NCBI RefSeq assembly: GCF_003031265.1 | Contig: NZ_CP019966.1 | Location: 3,286,001-3,350,000 of the forward strand | From: Rhodopseudomonas palustris | Lineage (GTDB): Bacteria > Pseudomonadota > Alphaproteobacteria > Rhizobiales > Xanthobacteraceae | Reading direction: 5' to 3' | DNA length: 64,000 bases | In this document: positions 18,917 through 29,711 of the stretch, piece after piece | How the letters are laid out: each line of letters begins with the position of its first letter | How positions within the stretch are numbered: position 1 is the first letter of the stretch | Program-made: the position numbers and the translations under genes | Notes under the pieces: generated by a model | What the model saw: only the letters and a program-made list of their open reading frames with translations | Databases searched by the model: none | What the model was told of the DNA's origin: nothing

Positions 18917-21339
18917 TGACCAAGCCCCCCGTCCCTCAGCTCAACCTCACCGCCGTGCATGAGGCAGCCGGGCGCGCCGCCCGCGCCATCCCGCCGCTGT
19001 GGCCGCTGGAGTCGAGCGTCGCGGTCAACCCGTTCCTCGGCCAGAGCGGAGAACCGCTGGCTACGGCGGCCGCCCGGCTTCGCCGCGTCGCAGGTGCGGC
19101 CTTGACGATGCCAAGAGCTTGGTACGCCGAGCGGATCGCTTCCGGCGAGATCAGCGACGTCGACCTTGCCGCTGCGCTCGACGCCGCACCGCCAACCTCA
19201 CGTCCGCCAACGATCGCCGACCTAAAGCGGGCTGCGCAGATCGACATCGCGCCGCCGCAGGCGCTGCCGACTGTCGCCGAGCTTGCGAGCGCTGTCTCGG
19301 GCTTCGACTGGACCAGCTTCGTCGCCGAGCGCATCAGCGCCTGGGCGAGCGGTTTTTTCGATCGCGGCCAGGCGCTGTGGGCCGCACCGAAGGGACCGAA
19401 CGCATATGCGGCCTGGCGGCTGACCGCGACCCACGACCTGACGCCAGAGATCTTCGGCCTCACCGGCTTTGCGGCGGACGTCGCCGCTGCTCCGGAGACT
19501 GCCGAAGCGGCGTTGATCCGCGCCGTGGAGCAGCTTGGCCTGAGCGAAGCTGCATCGGAGAGCTACTTCCATCGCCTGCTGATCAGTCTCGGCGGGTGGG
19601 CTCAGCTCGCGCGCTACCGGTTCTGGCAGGCAGAGCTTGCCGGCCGCACCGACACAACGGTGACCGATCTCATCGCCATCTGCGCAGTGTGGGAGTCGGC
19701 CCTGCTGCGCAAGTACCAGGCCCGGATCGCGGCAGATTGGGCCGACGCGATCGATGCCTACGCGCAGCCGCTGCAGCCGGCGGAAGACGATCAGATCAAC
19801 GCCACCCTGCAGGACGCGGTTGACCGCGCCGCGCAGCGGAAGCTTCAGACCGTGTTGTCGACCTCAATGCAGCCGAGGCCGGATAATCGCCCAACGCTGC
19901 AAATGGCGTTTTGCATCGACGTTCGCTCCGAGCCGTTCCGGCGCGCACTGGAAAGCCTCGATCCGCGGATCCGCACGCTCGGCTTCGGCGGCTTCTTCGG
20001 CCTTCCGATTGCGCATCGGCGGTTCGCCTCCGACGTCGTCGAAGCCCGCCTGCCGGTGCTGTTGCCCCCGCGCGTCACCACCAGCTGCGGCGGACACTCG
20101 CACGCACACGAGGCGAACGACCGGGCAAAACGTGTTGCTGCGCGCGCCAAGCGCGCCTGGGGCCGCTTCAAGCTGGCCGCGATCTCGTCCTTCGCTTTCG
20201 TCGAGTCGATGGGGCCGGTCTATGTCGCCAAGTTGCTCAGCGATGGCCTGAGGGCCGGTCAGCATAAGACAAGCGCTGATCCGGCACCGCAGTTTGATCC
20301 GCCGCTCGCTCTCGGTGCTCGGATTGACACGGCCGAAGCGGTGCTAAAGGCGATGTCGCTTACGGGGCCATTCGCGCCGCTGGTCCTGATCGCCGGGCAT
20401 GGTGCCAGCGTCGTCAACAATCCCCACGCCAGCGCGCTGCATTGTGGCGCTTGCGGTGGCTTCCCTGGCGACGTCAATGCGCGGCTACTCGCCGGCCTGC
20501 TCAACGATCCGGAGGTCCGCGCTGCGCTCGCCGGTCGCGGCATCGCGATCCCGGCCGATACGCTGTTCGTCGGCGCGCTGCATGACACCACCACGGACGC
20601 AGTGACGCTGTACGATGCAGATCATCCCTCGCCGGTCCACGCTGCAGACCTCGCGCAAACGCGGGCCTGGCTCGCCACCGCCGGCGCGTTGACGCGGAGT
20701 GAGCGGGCGTTGCGGTTGCCACGGGCGGTGACGGGCGGCGCGATTGCACGGCGGGCACGCGATTGGGCCGAGGTCCGCCCTGAATGGGCGCTCGCCGGCT
20801 GCCGGGCCTTCATCGCCGCGCCGCGGTCCCACACCAGCGGTCGTGACCTTCAGGGCCAAGCCTTCCTGCACGACTATGACTGGCGCAAGGACACAGATTT
20901 CTCGGTGCTCGAGCTGATCCTCACCGCGCCAGTGGTGGTCGCGAGCTGGATCAGCCTGCAGTACTACGGCTCCACCGTCGCGCCGGAAACATTCGGCGCC
21001 GGCAACAAGCTGCTGCACAACGTCACCGGCGGGATCGGCGTCGTCGAAGGCAATGGCGGCCTGCTGCGCGGCGGCTTGCCGTGGCAATCGGTGCATGATG
21101 GCGAACGCCTCGTCCACCAGCCGCTCCGGCTGTCGGTTCTGATCGAAGCTCCACACGAGGCGATTACCACCATCCTCGATCGCCACCCGGACGTGCGCAC
21201 ACTGTTCGACAATGGCTGGATGCATCTGTTCACGCTCGACGATGACGGCACGATGGACCGGCGCTACGTCGGCAACGGCCGCTGGGACGTCGTCGTGACG
21301 CCTGCGGCACAGGAACAGTCGGTCGCAGAGCTCGCGTGA
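18910..21339 (+). CDS. dabA: DabA (DUF2309) carbonic-anhydrase-like subunit of the carbon transporter
   Basis: An 809-residue cytosolic partner of DabB. The zinc-site residues known in the family are visible: Cys335 and Asp337 in [11 protein letters not shown], His497 in [13 protein letters not shown] and Cys512 in ALHCGACGG, with the 15-residue His-Cys spacing of characterised DabA. It should convert CO2 to bicarbonate in one direction, coupled to ion flow through DabB. AAGGAG lies seven bases before the ATG at 18910; an ATG at 18916 overlaps the dabB stop. The product would feed the Calvin cycle during autotrophic or CO2-limited growth. Confidence 0.95.
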   Translation: MLMTKPPVPQLNLTAVHEAAGRAARAIPPLWPLESSVAVNPFLGQSGEPLATAAARLRRVAGAALTMPRAWYAERIASGEISDVDLAAALDAAPPTSRPPTIADLKRAAQIDIAPPQALPTVAELASAVSGFDWTSFVAERISAWASGFFDRGQALWAAPKGPNAYAAWRLTATHDLTPEIFGLTGFAADVAAAPETAEAALIRAVEQLGLSEAASESYFHRLLISLGGWAQLARYRFWQAELAGRTDTTVTDLIAICAVWESALLRKYQARIAADWADAIDAYAQPLQPAEDDQINATLQDAVDRAAQRKLQTVLSTSMQPRPDNRPTLQMAFCIDVRSEPFRRALESLDPRIRTLGFGGFFGLPIAHRRFASDVVEARLPVLLPPRVTTSCGGHSHAHEANDRAKRVAARAKRAWGRFKLAAISSFAFVESMGPVYVAKLLSDGLRAGQHKTSADPAPQFDPPLALGARIDTAEAVLKAMSLTGPFAPLVLIAGHGASVVNNPHASALHCGACGGFPGDVNARLLAGLLNDPEVRAALAGRGIAIPADTLFVGALHDTTTDAVTLYDADHPSPVHAADLAQTRAWLATAGALTRSERALRLPRAVTGGAIARRARDWAEVRPEWALAGCRAFIAAPRSHTSGRDLQGQAFLHDYDWRKDTDFSVLELILTAPVVVASWISLQYYGSTVAPETFGAGNKLLHNVTGGIGVVEGNGGLLRGGLPWQSVHDGERLVHQPLRLSVLIEAPHEAITTILDRHPDVRTLFDNGWMHLFTLDDDGTMDRRYVGNGRWDVVVTPAAQEQSVAELA

Positions 21340-21349
21340 ACCGGCGAGC

Positions 21350-22042
21350 TTAGTTCGGCGCCTTCAATCGATATCCGATCCCGGTTTCCGTCAGCAGATA
21401 CTGCGGACGCTCGGGATCGGGTTCGATCTTCTGCCGGAGCTGGCGGACATAGACCCGCAGATATTGCGCGTCCGTGAGTTCGTCCCACAATTCGTGCAGC
21501 AGGAACTTGTGCGTCAGCACCTTGCCGGCGTGCTGCACCAGCACGCGCAGCAGATCGTATTCCTTCGGCGACAGCTTGACCTCCTTGTCGCCGAGCTTGA
21601 CGATCCGCCGCACCAGATCGACCGACAGATCGCCGACGCGGAACAGCGGACGCTCGCCCTGCACCTGAAGCTGATGCCGCAGCGCGGCACGTAGGCGCGC
21701 CAGCAGTTCATCCATGCCGAACGGCTTGGTGACGTAGTCGTCAGCGCCGAGGTCCAGCGCTTCGACCTTTCCGGCTTCATCGCCACGGCTCGACAGCACG
21801 ACAATCGGCACCGCCTCGCTCTGCGAACGGATCTGCCGAAGCAGCTCATGGCCCGGCAGATCCGGCAACCCGAGATCGAGCACGACGAGATCGGGCGGCG
21901 TGTTCGCCATCGCCTGCAGCGCAAGCTTGCCGTTGCTGGCTTCGATCACTTCGTAGCCTTGGCTTCCAAGGCCCATCCGCAGAAGCTTCCGAATTGGCGG
22001 TTCGTCGTCGATGACCAGAACTTTAATCGCCATGGCACTCAC
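21350..22042 (-). CDS. kdpE: KdpE response regulator
   Basis: 230 residues: a receiver domain (KVLVIDDEPPIRKLLRMGL, phospho-acceptor Asp in LVVLDLGLPDLPGHEL) and an OmpR-type winged helix (LSPKEYDLLRVLVQHAGKVLTHKFLLHELW). It is the partner of KdpD for induction of the high-affinity potassium pump. Its start overlaps the kdpD stop by four bases; ATG at 22033 is an alternative. It ends ten bases from the convergent dabA stop. Confidence 0.96.
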   Translation of the reverse strand: MSAMAIKVLVIDDEPPIRKLLRMGLGSQGYEVIEASNGKLALQAMANTPPDLVVLDLGLPDLPGHELLRQIRSQSEAVPIVVLSSRGDEAGKVEALDLGADDYVTKPFGMDELLARLRAALRHQLQVQGERPLFRVGDLSVDLVRRIVKLGDKEVKLSPKEYDLLRVLVQHAGKVLTHKFLLHELWDELTDAQYLRVYVRQLRQKIEPDPERPQYLLTETGIGYRLKAPN

Positions 22043-24762
22043 GCTGCACTGATCAAAGCATCGCGGCGCGATGCGACGGGAAGACGGATGGTCATCGCGG
22101 CACCGCTGCGATCGGAGCGATTGCCGGCCGACAGTCGCCCGCCCATCGCTTCGATAAAACCTCGTGCGATCGCCAGGCCGAGGCCGGTGCCGGGCCTTAT
22201 ATGATCGCCCTTTCGCACACGATAAAACTTGTCGAACACGGTTTCCAACTCGGCAGGCGGAATCCCCTCACCTTCATCGCGCACCTGGAGCTCGACCTGA
22301 CCGCCGCTCTGCACAGCCCGAAGCTGGATCGCGCTGCCAGCCGGCGCGTATTTCGCTGCGTTGTCGAGCAGATTGAACAGCGCCTGTTCGAACAGCACCG
22401 GATCGACCTCGATCATCGGCAGATCCTGGCCGAGATCCAGTTTCACCGTATGCTGAGCCAGGATCGACGTCGCGCGGCGCAGCGTGGCGCCGACCAGTTC
22501 GCCGAGATCGTGGGCCGCGCTGTTCGGCACCACGGCACCGGATTCGAGCTTGGTCATGTCCAGCAGATTGGCGATGAAGCGGTTGAGACGTTCGGATTCC
22601 TCGACGATGGTGCCGATCAGTTCGGTCCGCTGCGCATCGCTCAGATGCGGCGCCAGATCCCGCATCGTGGTTGCCGCGCCTAGCACCGCGGCGAGCGGCG
22701 TCTTCAGATCGTGCGAGATCGAGGTGAGCAGCGCCTGCCGCAATCGGTCGGATTCGGCATCGCGCTTGACCCGGTCCATATCCTCGACCAGATGCACACG
22801 CTCGATTGCGAGCGCTCCCTGGTCGGTGAGCGCGTCGAGCAGCCGCCGCTGGTCCGGCGTCAGCAACGGCCCGGCGCGGTCGTCATCGATCCCGATCACG
22901 CCGATCGGCCCCCGCCCGGTCCGCATCGGCAGAAACAGCCGCTTCGCGCCGGGCAAAGTGTCGGAGCCGCGGCCCGCGACGCGGTCGTTCTCCCACGTCC
23001 AATTCGCTGCGGCCAGATCTGCCGGATCGAGCTGATCCTCCGGCGGATAGCCGGCCTTGACGGCGATGCGGCCCTGCTCGGGGAGCAGCAGCACCACCCG
23101 CACCTTCAGCATCAGCGCGATCTGATAGGCGGTCGCCCACAGCACGTCGTCGAGCGCAGCAGTGCCGGCGAGCTTCCGGCTGAAAGCGTACAGCGACTCC
23201 GTTGTTCGCACGCGTTGCGAGGCTGCGGTAGCCTGGGCGCGGACACGGCCGGCGAGATTCGACACCAGGATCGCAATCAGCATGAAGAAGAAGAACGCGA
23301 CGATATTGGTCGGGTCTGTGATGGTGAAGGTGTAGACCGGCGGCAGGAAGAAGAAGTTGTAGCAGAGCGATGCCGCGAGGCTCGCCAGCAGTGACGGCCC
23401 GAGTCCATAGCGGACCGAAACGCCGACAACCGCGGTGAGAAACACCAAGTCGACGTTCTCGATGCTGAAGAACGGTTCGATCAGCTTGGCGACGCCGAGG
23501 CCGATACCGACCATCCCGAGCGCCATCGGATACGGCCACGGGTTGAACGGCTCGCTGCCCTCCGCCGGCCGCAGCGAACGGCTCCGGTTTTCCTCGGCCG
23601 AAACCGCCGTCCCGGTCATGACGTGGATCGAGATGTTGCCGGAGCCACGCACCAGCTCGTGCACGGTGGAGCCGCGCAGCGCTTCGGACCAGAACGAGCG
23701 CGGTGCCTTGCCGACGACGATCTGGGTGATGTTGTTGGCGCGCGCGAATGCCAGGATGTCGTGCGCCAGGCTGCGATCGCCGCCGGGGATCGCCAGCGCC
23801 TCACCGCCGAGCGCCTCGGCCAGACGCAACGTATCGGCGAGCCGATCCCGCTGCTGCTCGGTCAGCGACAGACTGCGCCGCGTCTCGATGTTGATCGCCG
23901 TCCACGGCGCGCGCAGCCGGTCGGCCAGCCGCTTGGTATAGCGGACCAGCCCTTGCGAGCGCTGATCGTCGCTGACGCACACCAGCACGCGCTCGCCCGC
24001 TGCCCACGGCCCGGCGATCGCATTGGCCTGCATGTGCGACAACAGCTGCTCGTCGACCCGCTCGGCGGTACGCCGCAGCGCCAGTTCGCGCAGCGCGGTC
24101 AGGTTGCCCGGCGAGAAATAATGCTCCAGCGCGCGCTCGGCCTGCTTGGGCACATAGACCTTGCCCTCTTTGAGGCGCTGGATCAGGTCGTCCGGCGTCA
24201 GGTCGACCAGTTCGATCGCATCGGCGCGCTCGAACGCCGAGTCCGGCACGGTCTCACGCACCCGGACCGTGGTGATCTGCGCCACCACATCGTTCAGGCT
24301 CTCGATGTGCTGAATATTGACCGCGGTGTAGACGTCGATGCCGTTCGCCAGCAGCTCCAGCACGTCCAGATAGCGCTTGGGATGGCGGCTGCCCGGAGCA
24401 TTGCTGTGCGCCAGCTCATCGACGATGGCGAGCTGCGGGCGGCGCGCCAGCACCGCATCGAGGTCCATCTCTTCGAGGGTCTGGCCCTTATAGGCGATGC
24501 GCCGGCGCGGGACAGTCTCCAGGCCGGCGAGCAAGGCCTCTGTCTCGGCGCGGCCGTGGGTCTCCGCGTAGCCGATCACCACATCGACCCCGGCCTTGGC
24601 GCGGGCGTGCGCGCTCTGCAGCATCGCGAAGGTCTTGCCGACGCCCGGAGCCGCGCCGAGGAAGACCTTCAGCCGGCCCGTGCCCGGCTCCTGCCGCCTT
24701 GCCTGTTCAAGCAAGGCGTCCGGAGATGGTCGCGAAGGCGGCTCAGCGCACGGATCAGGCAT
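22039..24762 (-). CDS. kdpD: KdpD turgor/potassium sensor histidine kinase
   Basis: About 907 residues. The cytosolic N-terminus has the KdpD domain with Walker A GAAPGVGKTFAML, then a Usp-like domain, four closely spaced helices around the middle, a GAF-like region, and a HisKA/HATPase kinase core (SISHDLKTPLAAVLGAATTM, GTGLGLAIARGFIEAMGG). It senses low potassium or osmotic stress and phosphorylates KdpE. A TTG at 24768 is in frame, but the ATG at 24762 is the natural start. The gene is 45 bases downstream of kdpC in the same operon. Confidence 0.97.
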   Translation of the reverse strand: MPDPCAEPPSRPSPDALLEQARRQEPGTGRLKVFLGAAPGVGKTFAMLQSAHARAKAGVDVVIGYAETHGRAETEALLAGLETVPRRRIAYKGQTLEEMDLDAVLARRPQLAIVDELAHSNAPGSRHPKRYLDVLELLANGIDVYTAVNIQHIESLNDVVAQITTVRVRETVPDSAFERADAIELVDLTPDDLIQRLKEGKVYVPKQAERALEHYFSPGNLTALRELALRRTAERVDEQLLSHMQANAIAGPWAAGERVLVCVSDDQRSQGLVRYTKRLADRLRAPWTAINIETRRSLSLTEQQRDRLADTLRLAEALGGEALAIPGGDRSLAHDILAFARANNITQIVVGKAPRSFWSEALRGSTVHELVRGSGNISIHVMTGTAVSAEENRSRSLRPAEGSEPFNPWPYPMALGMVGIGLGVAKLIEPFFSIENVDLVFLTAVVGVSVRYGLGPSLLASLAASLCYNFFFLPPVYTFTITDPTNIVAFFFFMLIAILVSNLAGRVRAQATAASQRVRTTESLYAFSRKLAGTAALDDVLWATAYQIALMLKVRVVLLLPEQGRIAVKAGYPPEDQLDPADLAAANWTWENDRVAGRGSDTLPGAKRLFLPMRTGRGPIGVIGIDDDRAGPLLTPDQRRLLDALTDQGALAIERVHLVEDMDRVKRDAESDRLRQALLTSISHDLKTPLAAVLGAATTMRDLAPHLSDAQRTELIGTIVEESERLNRFIANLLDMTKLESGAVVPNSAAHDLGELVGATLRRATSILAQHTVKLDLGQDLPMIEVDPVLFEQALFNLLDNAAKYAPAGSAIQLRAVQSGGQVELQVRDEGEGIPPAELETVFDKFYRVRKGDHIRPGTGLGLAIARGFIEAMGGRLSAGNRSDRSGAAMTIRLPVASRRDALISAA

Positions 24763-24807
24763 CGGCAAAATATATCCGACCGCAGCGGACTCGCCTAGCA
24801 GCGCGCG

Positions 24808-25413
24808 TCAGCGCGGCACCGCCGCGTCGAGCGCCAGATTGAGCTTCAATACCTTGACGCGCGGCTCGCCGAGCACGCCGCCGAGCGGCGGCTGCACAGA
24901 GGCTGTGACCAGTTTGCGGATTTGCTCCTCAGGGACGCCACGCGCCTTGGCGACACGCGGCACTTGAAATAACGCGCCTTCCGGCGAGACATCCGGATCG
25001 AGCCCGCTGCCGCTGGTGGTGACGAGATCGACCGGGATCGCGGCGGCTGGGTTCTCAGCCTTCAGCTTGGCCACGTCTTCGCTCATACGATCCGCCAGAG
25101 CCTTGCTGGTCGGACCGAGATTGGAGCCGCCGGAGTTCGCTGCATTGTACGGTGCCGGGATCGTCTTGCTGGCATCGGCCGGGTCGGGTGCCGTGGTGGC
25201 CGAAGGACGGCCATGGAAATAACGGTCCTCTTTGAACTCCTGCCCGATCAACGCCGAGCCGACGATCTGGCCGCCGCGTTCCACCAGACTACCCTGGGCC
25301 TGATACGGAAACAGCACGGCGGCAATGCCGGTGACAGCGAGCGGATAGGCCAGACCGGTGATCATGGTGAGCGCCAACAGCGACACGACAGCGGGGCGAA
25401 CTTGCTTCAACAT
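24808..25413 (-). CDS. kdpC: KdpC subunit of potassium-transporting ATPase
   Basis: 201 residues with one N-terminal membrane helix (VVSLLALTMITGLAYPLAVTGIA) and the periplasmic KdpC domain containing GSALIGQEF, YFHGRPSAT, SGSGLDPDVSPEGA and VPRVAKARGVPEEQIRKLV. It stabilises the KdpFABC pump. A strong GAGGAGA ribosome site precedes the ATG at 25413, and kdpB stops only 12 bases upstream. Confidence 0.97.
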   Translation of the reverse strand: MLKQVRPAVVSLLALTMITGLAYPLAVTGIAAVLFPYQAQGSLVERGGQIVGSALIGQEFKEDRYFHGRPSATTAPDPADASKTIPAPYNAANSGGSNLGPTSKALADRMSEDVAKLKAENPAAAIPVDLVTTSGSGLDPDVSPEGALFQVPRVAKARGVPEEQIRKLVTASVQPPLGGVLGEPRVKVLKLNLALDAAVPR

Positions 25414-25425
25414 GACGACTTCTCC

Positions 25426-27546
25426 TCACACCAGATGCAGGACCGAGACGGCCAGATCGATCGCCTTGATGCCGACGAAGGGCACCAGGATTCCGCCGAG
25501 GCCATAGATCAGAAGATTGCGCCGCAGCAGCGCCGCTGCGCCAACTGGGCGATACGAGACGCCCTTTAGCGCCAGCGGGATCAGCGCGATGATGATCAGC
25601 GCGTTGAAGATGATCGCCGACAGGATCGCGCTCTGCGGGCTGGCGAGATGCATGACGTTCAGCACGCCGAGCTGCGGGTAGAACGCCAGGAACATCGCCG
25701 GGATGATGGCAAAGTACTTGGCGACGTCGTTGGCGATCGAGAACGTGGTCAGCGCCCCGCGCGTCATCAGCAGCTGCTTGCCGATCTCGACCACTTCGAT
25801 CAGCTTGGTCGGGTTGGAGTCGAGGTCGACCATGTTGCCGGCTTCGCGCGCCGCCTGTGTGCCGGAATTCATCGCCACGCCGACATCGGCCTGCGCCAGC
25901 GCCGGCGCATCATTGGTGCCGTCGCCGCACATCGCCACCAGCTTGCCCTTGGCTTGCTCGTCGCGGATCAGCCTGAGCTTGTCCTCCGGAGTCGCCTGAG
26001 CGAGGAAATCGTCGACACCGGCTTCGGCGGCGATCGCCGCGGCGGTCATCGGATTGTCGCCGGTGATCATCACCGTGCGGATGCCCATCCGCCGCAGTTC
26101 GGCGAAGCGTTCGCGGATGCCGCCCTTGACGATGTCCTTGAGCTGAATGACGCCGAGCAGCTTGCCGTCACGCGCGACAGCAAGCGGTGTGCCGCCGGCC
26201 TTGGCGATCTCGTCCGCGATCGCGACAAGCTCTTGGGCGCCCTCGACGTTGGATACCGTCTCGATCGCGCGCGCGGCATTTCCTTGGGTGACTGCAACGC
26301 CGGGGACAGCCGCGACGGAGACGAGGATCGAGTCGACGGCCCCCTTACGGATCGACGATCCACCGATGTCGACGCCGCTCATGCGGGTCTGTGCGGTGAA
26401 CGGAATGAAGTGGGCCCCCAGCTCCGCCAGATCACGTCCGCGAATGCCGTGCTTCTCCTTGGCCAGCACCACGATCGAGCGGCCTTCCGGCGTTTCGTCG
26501 GCAAGCGATGCCATCTGAGCAGCGTCGGCCAGATCGCGTTCGCTAACGCCCCGCACCGGACGGAACGCGGTCGCCTGGCGATTGCCCAGCGTGATGGTGC
26601 CGGTCTTGTCGAGCAGCAGCGTGTCGACGTCACCCGCGGCCTCGACGGCACGGCCCGACATCGCCAGCACGTTGAAGCGCACCAGCCGGTCCATGCCGGC
26701 AATGCCGATCGCCGACAGCAGCGCGCCGATGGTAGTCGGGATGAGCGTGACGAACAGCGCCACCAGGATCACCACGGAGATCTGGCCGCCCGCATAGGCC
26801 GCAAAGCTCGGGATCGTCACGGTTGCGAACACGAAGATGATGGTGAGCCCGGCAAGCAGAATGTTCAGCGCGATCTCGTTCGGGGTCTTCTGCCGCTCCG
26901 CGCCTTCGACCAGCTTGATCATCCGGTCGAGGAACGAATGGCCGACTTCCGCGGTGATCCGCACCACGATCCGATCGGAGATCACCGTGGTGCCGCCGGT
27001 CACCGCCGAACGGTCACCGCCGGATTCCCGGATCACCGGCGCGGACTCGCCGGTGATCGCCGCCTCATTGACCGAGGCCACACCTTCCACCACCTCGCCG
27101 TCGCCGGGGATCACGTCTCCGGCTTCGACCAGCACCAGATCGGCGACCGCGAGATGCTCGGCCGCGACACCTTCATACAGCTCGGTGTTGCCAGACATCA
27201 GCAGCCGCTTCGCGACAGTCCCGACGCGAGTTTCGCGCAGCGTATTGGCCTGCGCCTTGCCGCGTCCTTCGGCGACCGCTTCGGCAAAGTTGGCGAACAG
27301 CACTGTGAACCACAGCCACAGGATGATCTGCCCGGTGAACCACAGATCCGCGCTGCCAGTGACAAGATCCCGTACGAACAGCACCGTGGTCAGCGCCGCG
27401 ACCACTTCCACCACGAACATCACGGGATTCTTGATCATCACCCGAGGATCGAGCTTGGCGAGCGATGTGCCGATCGCCGGCAACACGATCTTCGGATCCA
27501 GCAAGGTCGACGACTTGCCGCGCGTCTTGATTTGAACCGCATCCAT
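25426..27546 (-). CDS. kdpB: KdpB P-type ATPase subunit
   Basis: About 706 residues, the catalytic subunit that is phosphorylated and drives potassium uptake. It shows the phosphorylation motif DKTGTIT ([16 protein letters not shown]), the TGES actuator motif ([11 protein letters not shown]), [14 protein letters not shown] and the hinge [19 protein letters not shown]. The ATG at 27546 has GGAG about eight bases upstream; the GTG at 27555 is in frame but less likely. It is ten to twenty bases from kdpA in the operon. Confidence 0.98.
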   Translation of the reverse strand: MDAVQIKTRGKSSTLLDPKIVLPAIGTSLAKLDPRVMIKNPVMFVVEVVAALTTVLFVRDLVTGSADLWFTGQIILWLWFTVLFANFAEAVAEGRGKAQANTLRETRVGTVAKRLLMSGNTELYEGVAAEHLAVADLVLVEAGDVIPGDGEVVEGVASVNEAAITGESAPVIRESGGDRSAVTGGTTVISDRIVVRITAEVGHSFLDRMIKLVEGAERQKTPNEIALNILLAGLTIIFVFATVTIPSFAAYAGGQISVVILVALFVTLIPTTIGALLSAIGIAGMDRLVRFNVLAMSGRAVEAAGDVDTLLLDKTGTITLGNRQATAFRPVRGVSERDLADAAQMASLADETPEGRSIVVLAKEKHGIRGRDLAELGAHFIPFTAQTRMSGVDIGGSSIRKGAVDSILVSVAAVPGVAVTQGNAARAIETVSNVEGAQELVAIADEIAKAGGTPLAVARDGKLLGVIQLKDIVKGGIRERFAELRRMGIRTVMITGDNPMTAAAIAAEAGVDDFLAQATPEDKLRLIRDEQAKGKLVAMCGDGTNDAPALAQADVGVAMNSGTQAAREAGNMVDLDSNPTKLIEVVEIGKQLLMTRGALTTFSIANDVAKYFAIIPAMFLAFYPQLGVLNVMHLASPQSAILSAIIFNALIIIALIPLALKGVSYRPVGAAALLRRNLLIYGLGGILVPFVGIKAIDLAVSVLHLV

Positions 27547-27565
27547 TGCAGTCACTCCGAATGTC

Positions 27566-29269
27566 TCAGAACAGGGTCTTGGCGGTCATCGAGAGCTGCT
27601 CGACGACTGGGCCGAGCGCGAGCGCCGGGAAGAAGGTCAGGCCGCCAACGATCAGGATCACGCCGACGACCAGGCCGACGAACAGCCCGCCGGTCGTCGG
27701 CAGCGTGCCGGCCGACGGCGGCACCAGCTTCTTGCCCGCAAGCGATCCTGCGATCGCCATCGTCGGCACGATCATCATGAAGCGGCCGACGAACATCGCG
27801 GTTGCCAAGGTGAGGTTGTAGAAGAACGTGTTGCCGGTGAGCCCGCCGAAGGCCGAACCGTTGTTCGCGGTCGCCGAGGTGAAGGCGTACAGCACCTCGC
27901 TGAAGCCGTGAGGCCCGGCATTGCCCATCGAGGCAACCGCCGACGGCAGCACGACGGCGACCGCGGTCCAGCCGAGATACATCAGCGGCAGCACCAGGAT
28001 CGCCAGCATCGCCATCTTCACTTCGCGGGCCTCGATCTTCTTGCCGACGTATTCCGGGGTGCGGCCGACCATCAAGCCGGCGACGAAGATCGCCAGCACC
28101 ACGAACAGCAGCATGCCGTAGAGGCCGGCGCCGACACCGCCGACGATGATCTCGCCGAGCTGCATGTTGATCAGTGGGATCATGCCGCCGAGCGCGGTGA
28201 AGGAGTCATGCATCGCGTTCACCGCGCCGCAGGAGGCGGCGGTGGTCACCACGGCGAACAGCGCCGACGCCACGATGCCGAACCGGACTTCCTTGCCTTC
28301 CATATTGCCGCCGGTGATCCCGAGCGCATCAAGCGTCGCCGTTCCGGAAGCCTCGGCCCAGTAGGCGATCCCGACGCCCACAACGAACAGCACGCCCATC
28401 ACGCCGAGAATGGCCCAGCCCTGCCGCTGATTGCCGACCATCCGACCGAACACGTTGGTCAGCGCGGCACCGAGCACGAAGATCGACAACATCTGCACGA
28501 AATTCGACAATGCGGTCGGGTTCTCGAACGGATGCGCGGCATTGGCATTGAAGAAGCCGCCGCCATTGGTGCCGAGCATCTTAATCGCGACCTGCGAAGC
28601 TACCGGGCCAACCGCGATCGTCTGCTTGGCACCTTCGAGCGTGGTCGCGTCGACGTAGCTGCCCAAGGTCTGTGGCATACCCTGCCAGACCAAAAACAGC
28701 GCATAGGGAATGCAGATCGGCAGCAGCACGTACAGCGTGCAGCGGGTGATATCGACCCAGAAATTGCCGACGGTTCGCACCGATGCACGCGAAAATCCGC
28801 GGATCAACGCCATCGCCAAAACGATGCCAGTCGCGGCCGACAAGAAGTTCTGGTGGGTCAGCGCCAGCATCTGCGACAGATAGGACAGCGTGCTCTCGCC
28901 GCCGTAGTTCTGCCAGTTGGTGTTGGTCAGGAAGCTGATCGCGGTGTTGAACGCCAGGTCCGGCGCCACCGCGCCCTGCTCCGCCGGATTGAACGGCAGC
29001 AGCGCCTGCAGGCGCAGCACCGCGTAGATGATGACGAAGCCGCCGATGTGAAACAGCAGCATGGCGAGCGTAAACGTCAGCCAATGCTGTTCCTGCTTCG
29101 GATCGACACCAGCCGCGCGATACAGCACGGTCTCGACCGGGCGCAGTACGGGCGTCAGCGGCGTCCACTCGCCAGCAAAGACACGCGTCATGTACCAGCC
29201 GAGCGGCTTGACCAGCGCGACGACGATGGCCGCGAACAGCGCGATTTGACACCATCCGATGAGGGTCAT
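27566..29269 (-). CDS. kdpA: KdpA potassium-binding channel-like subunit
   Basis: 567 residues with about ten helices and the four selectivity-loop repeats of the Trk/KdpA superfamily, such as [52 protein letters not shown] and [19 protein letters not shown]. It takes up potassium with high affinity as part of KdpFABC. It starts 33 bases after kdpF. Confidence 0.98.
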   Translation of the reverse strand: MTLIGWCQIALFAAIVVALVKPLGWYMTRVFAGEWTPLTPVLRPVETVLYRAAGVDPKQEQHWLTFTLAMLLFHIGGFVIIYAVLRLQALLPFNPAEQGAVAPDLAFNTAISFLTNTNWQNYGGESTLSYLSQMLALTHQNFLSAATGIVLAMALIRGFSRASVRTVGNFWVDITRCTLYVLLPICIPYALFLVWQGMPQTLGSYVDATTLEGAKQTIAVGPVASQVAIKMLGTNGGGFFNANAAHPFENPTALSNFVQMLSIFVLGAALTNVFGRMVGNQRQGWAILGVMGVLFVVGVGIAYWAEASGTATLDALGITGGNMEGKEVRFGIVASALFAVVTTAASCGAVNAMHDSFTALGGMIPLINMQLGEIIVGGVGAGLYGMLLFVVLAIFVAGLMVGRTPEYVGKKIEAREVKMAMLAILVLPLMYLGWTAVAVVLPSAVASMGNAGPHGFSEVLYAFTSATANNGSAFGGLTGNTFFYNLTLATAMFVGRFMMIVPTMAIAGSLAGKKLVPPSAGTLPTTGGLFVGLVVGVILIVGGLTFFPALALGPVVEQLSMTAKTLF

Positions 29270-29302
29270 GAAAGTCGTCCTTGTTGTGCGTCCGAGCCGA
29301 AC

Positions 29303-29392
29303 TCAGAACCGTTCGGGACGCAGCAGCGCGTAGGTGAGATAGGCGAGCAGTGCCGCGGTCACGGCGCCCGCCAGGGCGTAATCGATCGTCAT
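29303..29392 (-). CDS. kdpF: KdpF small subunit
   Basis: A 29-residue single-helix peptide: MTIDYALAGAVTAALL then AYLTYALLRPERF. The LxYALLRPERF ending is the classic KdpF mark. KdpF is a lipid-like stabilising subunit of the pump. An AGGAGAG ribosome site overlaps the stop codon of the small upstream gene, showing tight coupling. Confidence 0.93.
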   Translation of the reverse strand: MTIDYALAGAVTAALLAYLTYALLRPERF

Positions 29393-29402
29393 CGCGGCTC
29401 TC

Positions 29403-29486
29403 CTAAAGACGCTCGCACGCATAGGCGTAACCGATCGCCAGCGTGAACAGTCCGGCGCATAACGCCAGCATCAGAATGTCGGACAT
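29403..29486 (-). CDS. 27-residue membrane peptide at the head of the kdp operon
   Basis: An unrecognised short gene with AGAGG just upstream of its ATG at 29486, stopping ten bases before kdpF with overlapping ribosome signals. The product is one hydrophobic helix, MSDILMLALCAGLFTLAIGY, then AYACERL. Similar tiny genes upstream of kdpF exist in other proteobacteria, as I recall, with a C(D/E)RL ending, but no function is assigned. It could be a further pump subunit or a regulatory peptide. Confidence 0.75.
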   Translation of the reverse strand: MSDILMLALCAGLFTLAIGYAYACERL

Positions 29487-29590
29487 TGAAGGCCTCTTCT
29501 GCGACGGGCCACGTCGTTGACGCGCCCAACTCGTACCCAGCCGAGGTGCCACTTGCGGCGTAGGTTTTCGAGATCGCTTCAGCGGCGAAG

Positions 29591-29610
29591 ATATAGGAAA
29601 GCCATATAGG
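29591..29610 (-). promoter_or_regulatory. Direct repeat upstream of kdp (candidate KdpE site)
   Basis: On the minus strand two copies of CCTATAT are separated by six bases (GGCTTT). Tandem half-sites are the usual target of OmpR/KdpE regulators. The site is 104 bases upstream of the first start codon of the operon. Confidence 0.55.
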
Positions 29611-29711
29611 CGGACGTCGCGGCGGCGGCGCGCGAGCGCTCATCCAGGCGTCAGCCGCCCACCCGCCTGCTCGTGGAGTGCCGCGCTTAGCTTCTCAGGC
29701 GTCGCGGTCCG

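Noticed and set aside
25648..27780. 710-codon plus-strand frame opposite kdpB
   Set aside because: His/Arg/Asp-rich shadow of the P-type ATPase gene.
27908..29446. 512-codon plus-strand frame opposite kdpA
   Set aside because: His/Arg/Gln-rich shadow; kdpA motifs are unambiguous on the other strand.
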